The translations under genes were made by a program, and so were the position numbers. From assembly GCF_002211305.1 (NCBI RefSeq), contig NZ_LOKW01000024.1, positions 248,001-312,000 of the forward strand: a stretch of DNA of 64,000 nt, in the 5' to 3' direction. Shown here piece after piece: positions 15,466-25,100 of the stretch. Each line of letters opens with the position of its first letter. Position 1 is the stretch's first letter. Under the pieces are notes generated by a model. It did no database searches and was not told the DNA's origin. It was given only the letters and a program-made list of their open reading frames with translations. Source of the DNA: Rhizobium sp. R634. Its GTDB lineage: Bacteria > Pseudomonadota > Alphaproteobacteria > Rhizobiales > Rhizobiaceae.

Positions 15466-16962
15466 TCACTTCATCGTCGGCATGACGAATTCTGCGCCGC
15501 TCTTGATGCCGGACGGCCAGCGGGCGGTGACGGTCTTGGTCTTCGTCCAGAACTTGATCGAATCGGTGCCGTGCTGATTGAGGTCGCCGAAGCTCGATGC
15601 CTTCCAGCCACCGAAGGAGTGGTAGGCGAGCGGAACCGGGATCGGAACGTTGATGCCGATCATGCCGATATTGATGCGCGAGGCGAAATCGCGGGCGGCA
15701 TCGCCGTCACGGGTGTAGATCGCAACGCCATTGCCGTATTCGTGCTTCATCGGCAGCGACAGCGCTTCTTCGTAATTCTGGGCCCGAACGACAGAGAGGA
15801 CAGGTCCAAAGATCTCGGTCTTGTAGATATCCATCTCGGGCGTGACATGATCGAACAAGCAGCCACCGACGAAATAGCCGTCTTCATAGCCCTGGAGCTT
15901 GAAATCGCGGCCGTCGACGACGAGCTTGGCGCCTTCTTCGACACCACGGTCGATGAGGCCGCGAACGCGGGTATAGGCTTCCTTGGTGACGAGCGGACCC
16001 ATGTCGGCCTTGTCGTCGGTGTAAGGGCCGATGCGCAGGGATTCGATCTTCGGCGTCAGCTTTTCGACGAGGCGGTTGGCTGTCTCTTCACCGACCGGAA
16101 CGGCAACCGAGATCGCCATGCAGCGCTCGCCGGCCGAACCGTAGCCTGCGCCCATCAGCGCGTTGACAGCCTGGTCCATGTCGGCGTCAGGCATGATGAT
16201 CATGTGGTTCTTGGCGCCGCCGAAGCACTGGGCGCGCTTGCCGTTCATCGCCGCCGTGCCATAGACGTAGCGGGCGATCGGCGTCGAGCCGACGAAGGAA
16301 ACGGCGCCGATATCGGGATCGGTGAGGATGGCGTCGACCGCACCCTTGTCGCCGTTGACGACGTTCAGAATGCCGGCGGGCAGGCCAGCCTCGATCATCA
16401 GTTCGGCAAGACGGATCGGCAGGGACGGATCCCGCTCGGACGGCTTCAGGATGAAGGCGTTGCCGCAGGCGATCGCCGGCGCGAACATCCACATCGGGAT
16501 CATGCCAGGGAAGTTGAAGGGGGTGATGCCGGCGCCGATGCCGACCGGCTGGCGGATCGAATACATGTCGATCGCCGGACCCGCACCCTCGGTGAATTCG
16601 CCCTTGGCGAGATGCGGGATGCCGCAGACGAATTCGCAGACCTCAAGGCCGCGAATAACGTCGCCCTTGGCGTCCTCGATCGTCTTGCCGTGCTCCTTGG
16701 AGAGCATTTCGGCCAGTTCGTCCATGTGCAGGTTCAGGAGTTCGACGAACTTAAAGAAGACGCGGGCGCGGCGCTGCGGATTGGTGGCAGCCCATTTCGG
16801 CTGCGCGGCCTTGGCGTTCTCGACGGCGGCGCGCAGTTCCTCGACGCTAGCGAGCGCCACGGTCGCCTGCACTTCGCCGGTCGCCGGATTATAGACATTG
16901 CTGACGCGGCCGCTGGTGCCGGCAACATGCTTGCCGCCGATGAAATGACCGATCTCACGCAT
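15466..16962 (-). CDS. mmsA: CoA-acylating methylmalonate-semialdehyde dehydrogenase
   Basis: A 498-residue aldehyde dehydrogenase that converts methylmalonate or malonate semialdehyde plus CoA and NAD to propionyl- or acetyl-CoA, in valine and inositol catabolism. The nucleophile is Cys281 in GSAGERCMAISVAV, and FVGSTPIARYVY is the NAD-binding segment. PFNFPGMIPMWMFAPAIACG is diagnostic for MmsA, as is the absence of the general-base Glu used by hydrolytic family members. The length matches the family. AGGAGG precedes the ATG. It is divergent from the monooxygenase-LysR pair and has its own terminator. Confidence 0.93.
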   Translation of the reverse strand: MREIGHFIGGKHVAGTSGRVSNVYNPATGEVQATVALASVEELRAAVENAKAAQPKWAATNPQRRARVFFKFVELLNLHMDELAEMLSKEHGKTIEDAKGDVIRGLEVCEFVCGIPHLAKGEFTEGAGPAIDMYSIRQPVGIGAGITPFNFPGMIPMWMFAPAIACGNAFILKPSERDPSLPIRLAELMIEAGLPAGILNVVNGDKGAVDAILTDPDIGAVSFVGSTPIARYVYGTAAMNGKRAQCFGGAKNHMIIMPDADMDQAVNALMGAGYGSAGERCMAISVAVPVGEETANRLVEKLTPKIESLRIGPYTDDKADMGPLVTKEAYTRVRGLIDRGVEEGAKLVVDGRDFKLQGYEDGYFVGGCLFDHVTPEMDIYKTEIFGPVLSVVRAQNYEEALSLPMKHEYGNGVAIYTRDGDAARDFASRINIGMIGINVPIPVPLAYHSFGGWKASSFGDLNQHGTDSIKFWTKTKTVTARWPSGIKSGAEFVMPTMK

Positions 16963-16988
16963 GGGTGTTCCTCCTGTTTTGGGATGCC

Positions 16989-17056
16989 CTACAATCGCAC
17001 TTCAATTTGCACAAATCAATGCGCTGATATAAGGAACCGTTGTGCGCATATTGTAG
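16989..17056. promoter_or_regulatory. Dyad-symmetric operator region between mmsA and the monooxygenase gene
   Basis: CTACAAT (16989-16995) and ATTGTAG (17050-17056) form a perfect inverted repeat, and inside it CAATTTGCACAA (17003-17014) is mirrored by TTGTGCGCATATTG (17040-17053). Both arms carry a CAAT...TGC...CACAA core. The region lies between divergent genes, so one regulator, perhaps the nearby LysR protein, could bind both arms. Confidence 0.45.
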
Positions 17057-17129
17057 TCCGGTGACACATATTGCTGCCTCAAACTTGGTACGGCGTAAGG
17101 ACAAGTCAAACCCAGGGAAGGTCGAGCCG

Positions 17130-17444
17130 ATGAGCCGGAAACCTGTTGTCAGAATGGCGGAGTTGGAGATTGATCCGGAGACGCTCGAAGCCTATCGCGC
17201 CTTGCTCACGGAAGAAATCGAGGCTTCGCTTGCGCTGGAAGACGGCGTTCTCTCACTCGACGCCGTTTCCATCCGGGACAATCCAAACCAGATCCGTATC
17301 CTCGAGGTCTACGCCGATCAGGAAGCCTACGAGGCCCATCTGCAGACGCCGCATTTCCTCAAATATAAGCGTGAGACGGCAGGCATGGTGACATCGCTGA
17401 CGCTGATGGACGTCGATCCGATTGCCATGCGTGCCAAGCCATGA
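17130..17444 (+). CDS. Antibiotic biosynthesis monooxygenase (ABM/YgiN-like) domain protein
   Basis: A 104-residue dimeric ferredoxin-like barrel protein. AELEIDPETLEAYRALLTEEIEASLALEDGVL and ILEVYADQEAYEAHLQTPHFLKYK are the ABM core with the conserved E-x-Y...H-x-x-x-x-H/F-x-K end. Relatives include quinol monooxygenase YgiN and the autoinducer-2 isomerase LsrG. The frame is open upstream, but the ATG at 17130 with GGGAAGG before it starts the fold. It overlaps the LysR gene by 4 bases, so the regulator probably controls this operon. The substrate is unknown. Confidence 0.82.
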   Translation: MSRKPVVRMAELEIDPETLEAYRALLTEEIEASLALEDGVLSLDAVSIRDNPNQIRILEVYADQEAYEAHLQTPHFLKYKRETAGMVTSLTLMDVDPIAMRAKP

Positions 17445-18322
17445 ACTGGGACGATGTCCGCATTTTCCTCGCCGTCGCCCGCACCGGGCAAATTCTTGCC
17501 GCTTCGAAGCGATTGGGGCTCAATCACGCCACGCTTTCACGGCGACTGACGTCGCTCGAAGAGGCGCTGAAGACGCGGCTTTTCATCCGCCGCACGAATG
17601 GCTGCGAGCTGACGGCCGAAGGCGGGGTCTTCCTGCACGCTGCCGAGCGCATGGAAACCGAAATGCTGGCAGTGCAGGCCAATCTCGGCCACACCGACAC
17701 GGCAATCGCCGGCACGGTGCGCGTCGGCGCGCCCGACGGTTTCGGCGTCTCATTTCTCGCGCCGCGAATGGGCAGGCTGATCGAGCGCCATCCGGAACTG
17801 AAAATCCAGCTCGTGCCGGTGCCGCGCTCCTTCTCGCTGTCGCAGCGCGAGGCCGATATCGCCATCACGCTGGAACGGCCGGAGCAGGGCCGGCTCGTTT
17901 CCTCGAAGCTGACCGATTATACGCTCGGCCTCTATGCCTCGCGGGAGTACCTGGTTTCGCAGGGAGCACCAGCGGATATCGACGCGCTCAAGGCGCATCG
18001 GCGCATCGGCTATGTCGAAGACCTGATCTTCACCGCGTCGCTGAATTTTTCCGGCGAAGTCATGCGCAGCTGGGATGCAGGCTTCGAAATCTCGACTGCG
18101 ATCGGTCAGACGGAGGCGGTCCGCACGGGGGCCGGCATCGGCATCCTGCATGACTACATCGCCCGGCAATATCCCGAACTCCAGCGCATCCTGCCTGATA
18201 TTTCGATTCGTCGCGCCTACTGGACGACCTATCACGAAACGGCGCGCGATCTCTTGCGCGTCAGGAGCGTCGCCGACTTCCTCCAGGAACTCGTCAGCGC
18301 CGAGCGGCACATCTTCCTTTAG
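17441..18322 (+). CDS. LysR-family transcriptional regulator
   Basis: A 293-residue regulator. The N-terminal winged helix (MNWDDVRIFLAVARTGQILA, ASKRLGLNHATLSRRLTSLE) is typical, and TVRVGAPDGFGVSFLAPRM begins the effector-binding domain. Its ATG overlaps the monooxygenase stop by ATGA, so the two are one operon. This family often recognises T-N11-A dyads near divergent promoters, and the dyad region at 16989-17056 is a candidate site that could also control mmsA. The effector is unknown. Confidence 0.88.
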   Translation: MNWDDVRIFLAVARTGQILAASKRLGLNHATLSRRLTSLEEALKTRLFIRRTNGCELTAEGGVFLHAAERMETEMLAVQANLGHTDTAIAGTVRVGAPDGFGVSFLAPRMGRLIERHPELKIQLVPVPRSFSLSQREADIAITLERPEQGRLVSSKLTDYTLGLYASREYLVSQGAPADIDALKAHRRIGYVEDLIFTASLNFSGEVMRSWDAGFEISTAIGQTEAVRTGAGIGILHDYIARQYPELQRILPDISIRRAYWTTYHETARDLLRVRSVADFLQELVSAERHIFL

Positions 18323-18486
18323 CGCCGGAACGTATGTTTTGCCGGCTCGTCGTTCTCGTCGGGATTTGGGACGGGCGCCTCGTCGGGCAGCCGGTCCGGC
18401 TCCGGTTCCTTGATCGGAGGTACCGGCTTCCAGCCGGGTGCCGGCATCGGCGGCTGATCGGGAATCGGTTCGTTCGGCAGGGACAT
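18319..18486 (-). CDS. Small proline-rich hypothetical protein
   Basis: A 55-residue, acidic, proline-rich protein (MSLPNEPIPDQPPMPAPGWK followed by further P-x-x-P repeats) with no membrane span and no cysteine. AAGGAAGGG lies about 6 bases before the ATG at 18486, which supports translation. It overlaps the LysR stop by 4 bases tail to tail. The composition suggests a disordered protein; function unknown. Confidence 0.6.
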   Translation of the reverse strand: MSLPNEPIPDQPPMPAPGWKPVPPIKEPEPDRLPDEAPVPNPDENDEPAKHTFRR

Positions 18487-18534
18487 GGCCGCCCTTCCTT
18501 TCATGATGTTCGTCGTAAACGATGTTCGGTCGGA

Positions 18535-18972
18535 TTATTTGTCCGGCTTCAGCGCTTCTGCGGCGCGCATCGGCATGCTGTCGATGACGGCGAAAAGTTC
18601 GCCACTGGTAATCGGCTCGCTGACCTTGAGCTTGACCGTACCGTCCTTGCCGACAAGGAAGGCGGCAAATTCGCCCGGTTCGGACGCCTCCAGGTCGCGG
18701 CGCAGCGCTTGCCCGTCTAAAGCCTCGGCCGCACCGAAAAGCGACCGCACGGTGTCGCCCGACACCTTCAGCACCACCATATCGCGCTCATCGAGTGCGC
18801 TTCGATCGGCAAGCAACTGATTTTCCTGGCGGGCGGCGCGGGCATTGTCCCTGTCGGAGAAAAGGATGAAGACCCGGTTCTTCCACTGGAAGGCCGCAAG
18901 ACTTTCCACCGGCGAATAGGCGCTGTTCGTCTCGTCGATCTTGGCCGCCCCGTAGAGTAGGGTTTTCGACAT
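18535..18972 (-). CDS. DUF4174-like protein
   Basis: A 145-residue protein. SLAAFQWKNRVFILFSDRDN and later AAFLVGKDGTVKLKVSEPIT match the DUF4174 family, which has a thioredoxin-like fold without the CxxC pair; no Cys is present here. FFAVIDSMP-type C-terminal residues (LFAVIDSMPMR) are also typical. GGAGAA precedes the ATG. Some relatives carry a signal peptide, but this copy does not have a clear one. Function unknown; it is likely single or co-transcribed with the proline-rich gene 48 bases downstream. Confidence 0.7.
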   Translation of the reverse strand: MSKTLLYGAAKIDETNSAYSPVESLAAFQWKNRVFILFSDRDNARAARQENQLLADRSALDERDMVVLKVSGDTVRSLFGAAEALDGQALRRDLEASEPGEFAAFLVGKDGTVKLKVSEPITSGELFAVIDSMPMRAAEALKPDK

Positions 18973-19185
18973 GCAGGTTCTCCATCATCTTGGAGAACGG
19001 CTCGGGATGGCGCGGGTTCCATCTGATCGACGGAATCCTGGTTTTTCGTTCCTGCACAGCGCCTACCGTGATTTAAAGAGCTCCGCCCGCAACAACGTGC
19101 GTCAATATCCGCCGGAATTTGATTCACGCTGTTACGGGTTTAACCCTTCCGGCAAAAATGTGCCGCGATGTCGTCCGAGCATCGA

Positions 19186-22100
19186 TCACGCAAACAAGAA
19201 GTCCCACGACTGAAGGCTTGAAAGAGCGACATCCCTTAGCGTTATGGTGTTGTCGGCATCGGCAGTAATGATTGTATCCTTCCCGACCTGCTCGGTTGCC
19301 GCAAAAAGCGACTCCCAGTCAGCGAAAATGCTGTTATCGATCGAGATCGCGTCATGTGCGGAGCCGGTTGCTATAAAGTTTGTGATCGTATCATGGCCCC
19401 AATTCGCCAAGTAAACGAAGACGTCAGCCGCCGCTCCGCCAGTGAGGATATCATTGCCGGCGCCGCCCGTTAGCGTATTAGAGCTACTGCCGCCGACGAT
19501 AATATTGTTCAACTCGTTCCCGGTACCAGCAAATGTCCCTATGCCGGCAAAGGTCAGGTTCTCGACATTGTCGGCAAGCATATAGCTCGCCAGGTTCGTG
19601 CGAACCGTGTCGGTTCCTTCATTGGCGGCTTCGCTGACGGTATCGCCGGCATTGTCGACGATATAGGTGTCGTTGCCCGCTTTGCCGATCAAGGTGTCCG
19701 CACCTGCCCCGCCGTTCAGCATATCGTTGCCGGCACCGCCGGTGATCGTATTGGCCAGCGCATTGCCGGCGCCGCTGAAGTTCGCGGACCCGGTATAGGT
19801 CAGGCTCTCGACATTGTTGCCGAGCGTGTAGCCTGCCAATGTCGTGCGAACCGAATCGGTCCCCGCGTCGGCCGCTTCGGTGACAACGTCGCCGGCATTG
19901 TCGACGATATAGGTGTCATCGCCCGTCCCGCCGATCAAACGATCGGCACCCACTCCGCCATTCAGCGTATCGTTGCCGACACCGCCGGAAAGCGTATCGG
20001 CGGCAGCGCCACCCGTGATCGTATTGTCGAGGCTATTGCCTATCCCGACAAAGACTGTCGTGCCGATGTAGGTGAGATGTTCGACATCGCTGCCAAGCGT
20101 ATAGCTTGCCAGTGTCGTGCGAACCGTGTCGATCCCCGCGTTGACCGCTTCGGTGACGATGTCGCCGACATGATCGACAACATAGATGTCGTCGCCCACC
20201 TCACCGAACATACGATCGGCCCCGGCCCCACCATTCAGCACATCATTGCCTGCGCCGCCGGAAAGCGTATCAGCGGCAGCACCTCCCGTGATCGCATTGT
20301 CGAGATCATTGCCTGTTCCGGTAAAGGCTACCGTGCCGATATAGGCGAGGCTCTCGAGATCGCTGCCAAGCGTATAGCTTGCCAGTGTCGTGCGAACCGT
20401 GTCGGTCCCCTCGTCGGCGGCTTCGGTGACGACGTCACCGGCATGGTCGACGATATAAGTGTCGTTGCCATCACCGCCGATCAAGCTGTCCGCACCGGCC
20501 CCACCGTTCAGCACATCATTGCCGGCGCCGCCGGTGATGATGTTGGCCAGCGCATTGCCGGTGCCGGTGAAGTTGGCGGATCCCGTATAGGTCAGGTTCT
20601 CGACATTGGCCAATGTGGCGATCGAGTAGGCTGCAAGCGCCGTGCGGATTTCGTCCGTGCCGGCGCTGACCGCCTCCTTGATCACGTCGCTCGCACTGTC
20701 GACCACATAGATATCGTCGCCGGCGCCGCCATCCAGCGTGTCGTTGCCGACGCCGCCGTCAAGCGTGTCATTGCCTGCACCGCCGATCAGTGTGTCGTTG
20801 CCGGCGCCGCCGTCCAGCGTGTCGTTGCCCGCGCCGCCGCTGATCGTGTTGATCAGCGCATTGCCGGTACCAGTGAAGCTGACAGATCCCGTATACATTA
20901 GGTTCTCGACATTGTTGCCGAGCGTATAGCTTGAAAGCGTCGTCTTGATCCAATCGACCCCTTCATTCAGGCCTTCGGTGACCATGTCGCCAACGTTATC
21001 GACAATATAGGTGTCGTTGCCGGCTGCGCCGATCAGTATGTCTGCGCCGGCCTTCCCGTCCAAGGTATCGGCACCTGCCCCGCCCCTGATCGTGTTGGCA
21101 AGGCTATTGCCCGTCCCGGTAAAGGTTGCCGTGCCGGTAAAGGTAAGGTTCTCGACATTGTCGGCAAGCGTATAGTTCACCAATGCCGTGCGAACCGTGT
21201 CGGTCCCCTTATCGGCCGCTTCGGTGACGATATCGCCGGCATTGTCGACGATGTAGATGTCGTTGCCATCACCGCCGATCAAGCTGTCCGCACCGACCCC
21301 GCCATCCAACACATCATTGCCGGCGTCGCCGGAAAGCGTATCGGTGGCAGCCCCACCCGTGATCGTGTTGTCGAGACTATTACCGGTACCAGCGAATGTG
21401 CCTGTGCCGGCAAAGGTCAGGTTTTCGACATTGTCGGCCAGCATATAGCTCGCGAGGTTCGTGCGAACCGTGTCGGTTCCCTCATTGGCGGCTTCGGTGA
21501 CGGTATCGCCGGCATTGTCGACGATGTAGGTGTCGTTGCCCCCTCTGCCGATCAAGATATCTGCACCGGCCGCGCCATTCAGCGTGTCATTGCCGATGCC
21601 GCCGGTGATCGTATTATCAAGCGCATTGCCGGCGCCGCTGAAGTTGGCTGACCCTATATAGATCAGGTTCTCGACATTGTTGCCGAGCGTATAGCCTGAA
21701 AGCGCTGTCTGGACCGTGTCCGTCCCTTCGTTCACATTCTCGATCACGACGTCTGTTGCTATGTCGACCACATAGATGTCGTCGCCTATCCCACCCGACA
21801 TCTTGTCGGCACCAGCCCCGCCGATCAATGTGTCGTTGCCCGCAGCCCCGGCGAGGCTGTCGGCGCCAACACCACCCGTGATCACGTTGTCGAGCAGGTT
21901 CCCTGTTCCGACAAAGGCCGCCGTCCCGATGTAGGTGAGGTTTTCGGCATTGGCCGCCAGTGTGTGGGCGGACAGTGTCGTGCGAACCGTGTCGATCCCC
22001 GCGTTGACCGCTTCGGTGACGATGTCGCCGGCATGATCGACAACATAGATGTCGTCGCCCACCTCACCGAACATACGATCGGCCCCGCCCCCGCCATTCA

Positions 22101-25100
22101 GCACATCATTGCCTGCGCCTCCCGAAAGCGTATCGATGGCAGCGCCACCGGTGATCGTGTTGTCGAGATCATTGCCTGTCCCGACAAAAGCCACCGTGCC
22201 GATATAGGTGAGGTTCTCGAGGTCGCTGCCAAGCGTATAGCTTGCCAGCGTCGTGCGAACCGTGTCGGTCCCCTCGTCGGCGGCTTCGGTGACAACGTCA
22301 CCGGCATGGTCGACGATATAAGTGTCGTTGCCATCACCGCCGATCAAGCTGTCCGCACCGGCCCCACCGTTCAGCACATCATTGCCGGCGCCGCCGGTGA
22401 TGATGTTGGCCAGCGCATTGCCGGTGCCGGTGAAGTTGGCGGATCCCGTATAGGTCAGGTTCTCGACATTGGCCAATGTGGCGATCGAGTAGGCTGCAAG
22501 CGCCGTGCGGATTTCGTCGGTGCCGGCGCTGACCGCCTCCTTGATCACGTCGCTCGCGCTGTCGACCACATAGATGTCGTCGCCGGCACCGCCATCCAGA
22601 GTGTCGTTGCCGACGCCGCCGTCAAGCGTGTCATTGCCTGCACCGCCGATCAGTGTGTCGTTGCCGGCGCCGCCGTCCAGAAGATCGTTGCCGCTGCCGC
22701 CAGCGATCGCATTGACGAGGCTGTTTCCAGTTCCGCTAAAATCGCCGGTGCCGATGAAGGTCAGGTTTTCAACATTGGCAATATTCGCCAAGGCATAGGA
22801 AGAAAGCGTCGTCCTGATCAGATCGCCTCCCGCATTCAGCCCTTCGGTGACTACGTCGGCAACGTCATCGACAATATAGGTGTCGTTGCCCGCACCGCCG
22901 ATCAGCATGTCTGCTCCGGCCTTCCCGTCCAAGGTATCGGCACCTGCCCCGCCCTTGATCGTGTTGGCAAGGCTATTGCCTGTCCCAGTAAAGGCCGCAA
23001 TGCCAATAAAGGCGAGGTTCTCGAGGTCGCTGCCAAGCGTATAGTTCGTCACTGTCGTGCGAACCGTGTCGGTCCCCTCGTCGGCGGCTTCGGTGATGAG
23101 GTCGCCGGCATTGTCGACGACATAGGTGTCGTCGCCATCACCACCGATCAAGCTGTCCGCGTTAGTTCCACCATCCAGCGTGTCATTGCCGGCGCCGCTG
23201 GTGATAATGTTGGCCAGCGCATTGCCGGTGCCGGTGAAGTTGGCGGATCCCGTATAGGTCAGGTTCTCGACATTGACCAATGAGGCGATCGAGTAGGCTG
23301 CAAGCGCCGTGCGGATTTCGTCGGTGCCGGCGCTGACCACCTCAGTGACCACGTCGCTCGCACTGTCGATCACGTAGATGTCGTTGCCAGCACCCCCGAC
23401 CAGCGTGTCGTTGCCGGCGCCGCCGTCAAGCGTATCGTTGCCGGCGGCGCCGGTGATCTTGTTGGCGAGGCTATTTCCAGTTCCGACAAAATCGCCGGTG
23501 CCGGTGAAGGTCAGGTTTTCGACATTGGCAATATTGGTCAAGGCATAGGAAGACAGCGCCGTCTTGATCAGATCGCTTCCTTCGTTCAGCCCTTCGGTGA
23601 CAATGTCGCCGGCATTGTCAATGACATAGGTGTCATTGCCCGCACCGCCGATCAGTATGTCTGCTCCGGCCTTCCCGTCCAGGGTGTCGGCACCTGCCCC
23701 GCCCCTGATCGTGTTAGCGAGGCTATTGCCTGTTCCGATAAAAGTTCCCGTGCCGGTAAAGGTAAGGTTCTCGAGGTCGCTGCCAAGCGTATAGTTCGCC
23801 AGTGTCGTGCGAACCGTGTCGACGCCCGCAGCTTCTGTAACGATATCGCCGGCATTATCGACGACATAGGTGTCGTTGCCCTCGCCGCCGATCAAGCTGT
23901 CCGCGCCAGTTCCACCATCCAGCGTGTCATCGCCGGCGCCGCCGGTGATCGTATTGGCGAGCGCATTGCCGGTGCCGGTGAAGCTGGCAGATCCCGTATA
24001 GGTCAGGGTCTCGACATTGCTGCGAAGCGTATAGCCTGAAAGCGCCGTCTCGACGGTGTCCGTCCCCTCATTCCAACTCTCGATCACAAAATCGAAGCTG
24101 TCGTCGACGACATAGAGGTCGTTGCCCGCTCCGCCCACCATCCAGTCGGAACCAACACCCCCGATCAGCGTGTCGTTGCCAATGCCACCATAAAGCGAAT
24201 CATCTCCCGCATTGCCCCAAAGCGTATTGTTCGCCTCGTTGCCGACAATGTTGTCGTTGCCCGAGCCCGCCTGAACATTCTCGATCAAAGACGCAACATT
24301 GCCATTGAAAAGGAGTGCGTTGAAAATATTGCCGCGGGCATAGCCGTTGTTCGGACCGCCCCACAGATCAGCCAGCTGACTCTGGGAAAAGACCGAATAC
24401 CCGCCTGCTCGCAGGTCAATTTTGAGGGCGGTGGTATAAGCGCTCAAATCATAGGTGTCGATGCCGCCGCCGTCCCAGATTGTCGCGAAGATCCGGTTGG
24501 CATCGGGCGTGATCGCCGCAACCCCATCGACATAGGTGATGCCCTCGTCCGGATTCCACTTATAGACGGTATCGCCACTGTTCGTGGTGTAATCCGCTCC
24601 ATACATTTTCTGCAAGGCGGCGATGTCGAGCATCATAAAGGTTTGTGGCGCGCCGTCAGCTTCATACGTGTACCCGCCGCTCGTATTATCGCCGACGTAT
24701 GTGCGGTAGGTCATGATCGTATATTCGACTGAATCGTAGGCGCTCGGAACGACCGTCGGATTGTAAAAAAAATCCGGTTCGTGAGCGTGTTTCAGCCCCA
24801 GAGCGTGACCCAACTCATGTGCCAACGTATGTCCCGCATAGTTGCCGAACTCCGGATAGCGATAGTCGGATTCCGTGCCCGCATATCCTGTCCCGAACCA
24901 GACATCGCCGCCGCGCAATCCAGAATCCGGATAATAGGCCCATGCTGTCGAAAGTTCGGGATCCGACGATTGAGCGAACCGGATAGCTGCACTCTCGACG
25001 CCCCCGGCCATAAAGTTGGCGTTCGTAAACCCCTCTACCGAAAAACCATCATTTGCCGCATTCCCGTAGGATTGCTCCATGTAAAACAAGGCCGCGGACT

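Noticed and set aside
15442..17064. A 540-codon open frame on the plus strand
   Set aside because: It is the antisense of mmsA, whose catalytic motifs, start site and terminator are all clear.
21964..23283. A 439-codon open frame on the plus strand
   Set aside because: It arises from the repeated modules of the RTX gene on the other strand; the minus-strand frame has the calcium-binding motifs.
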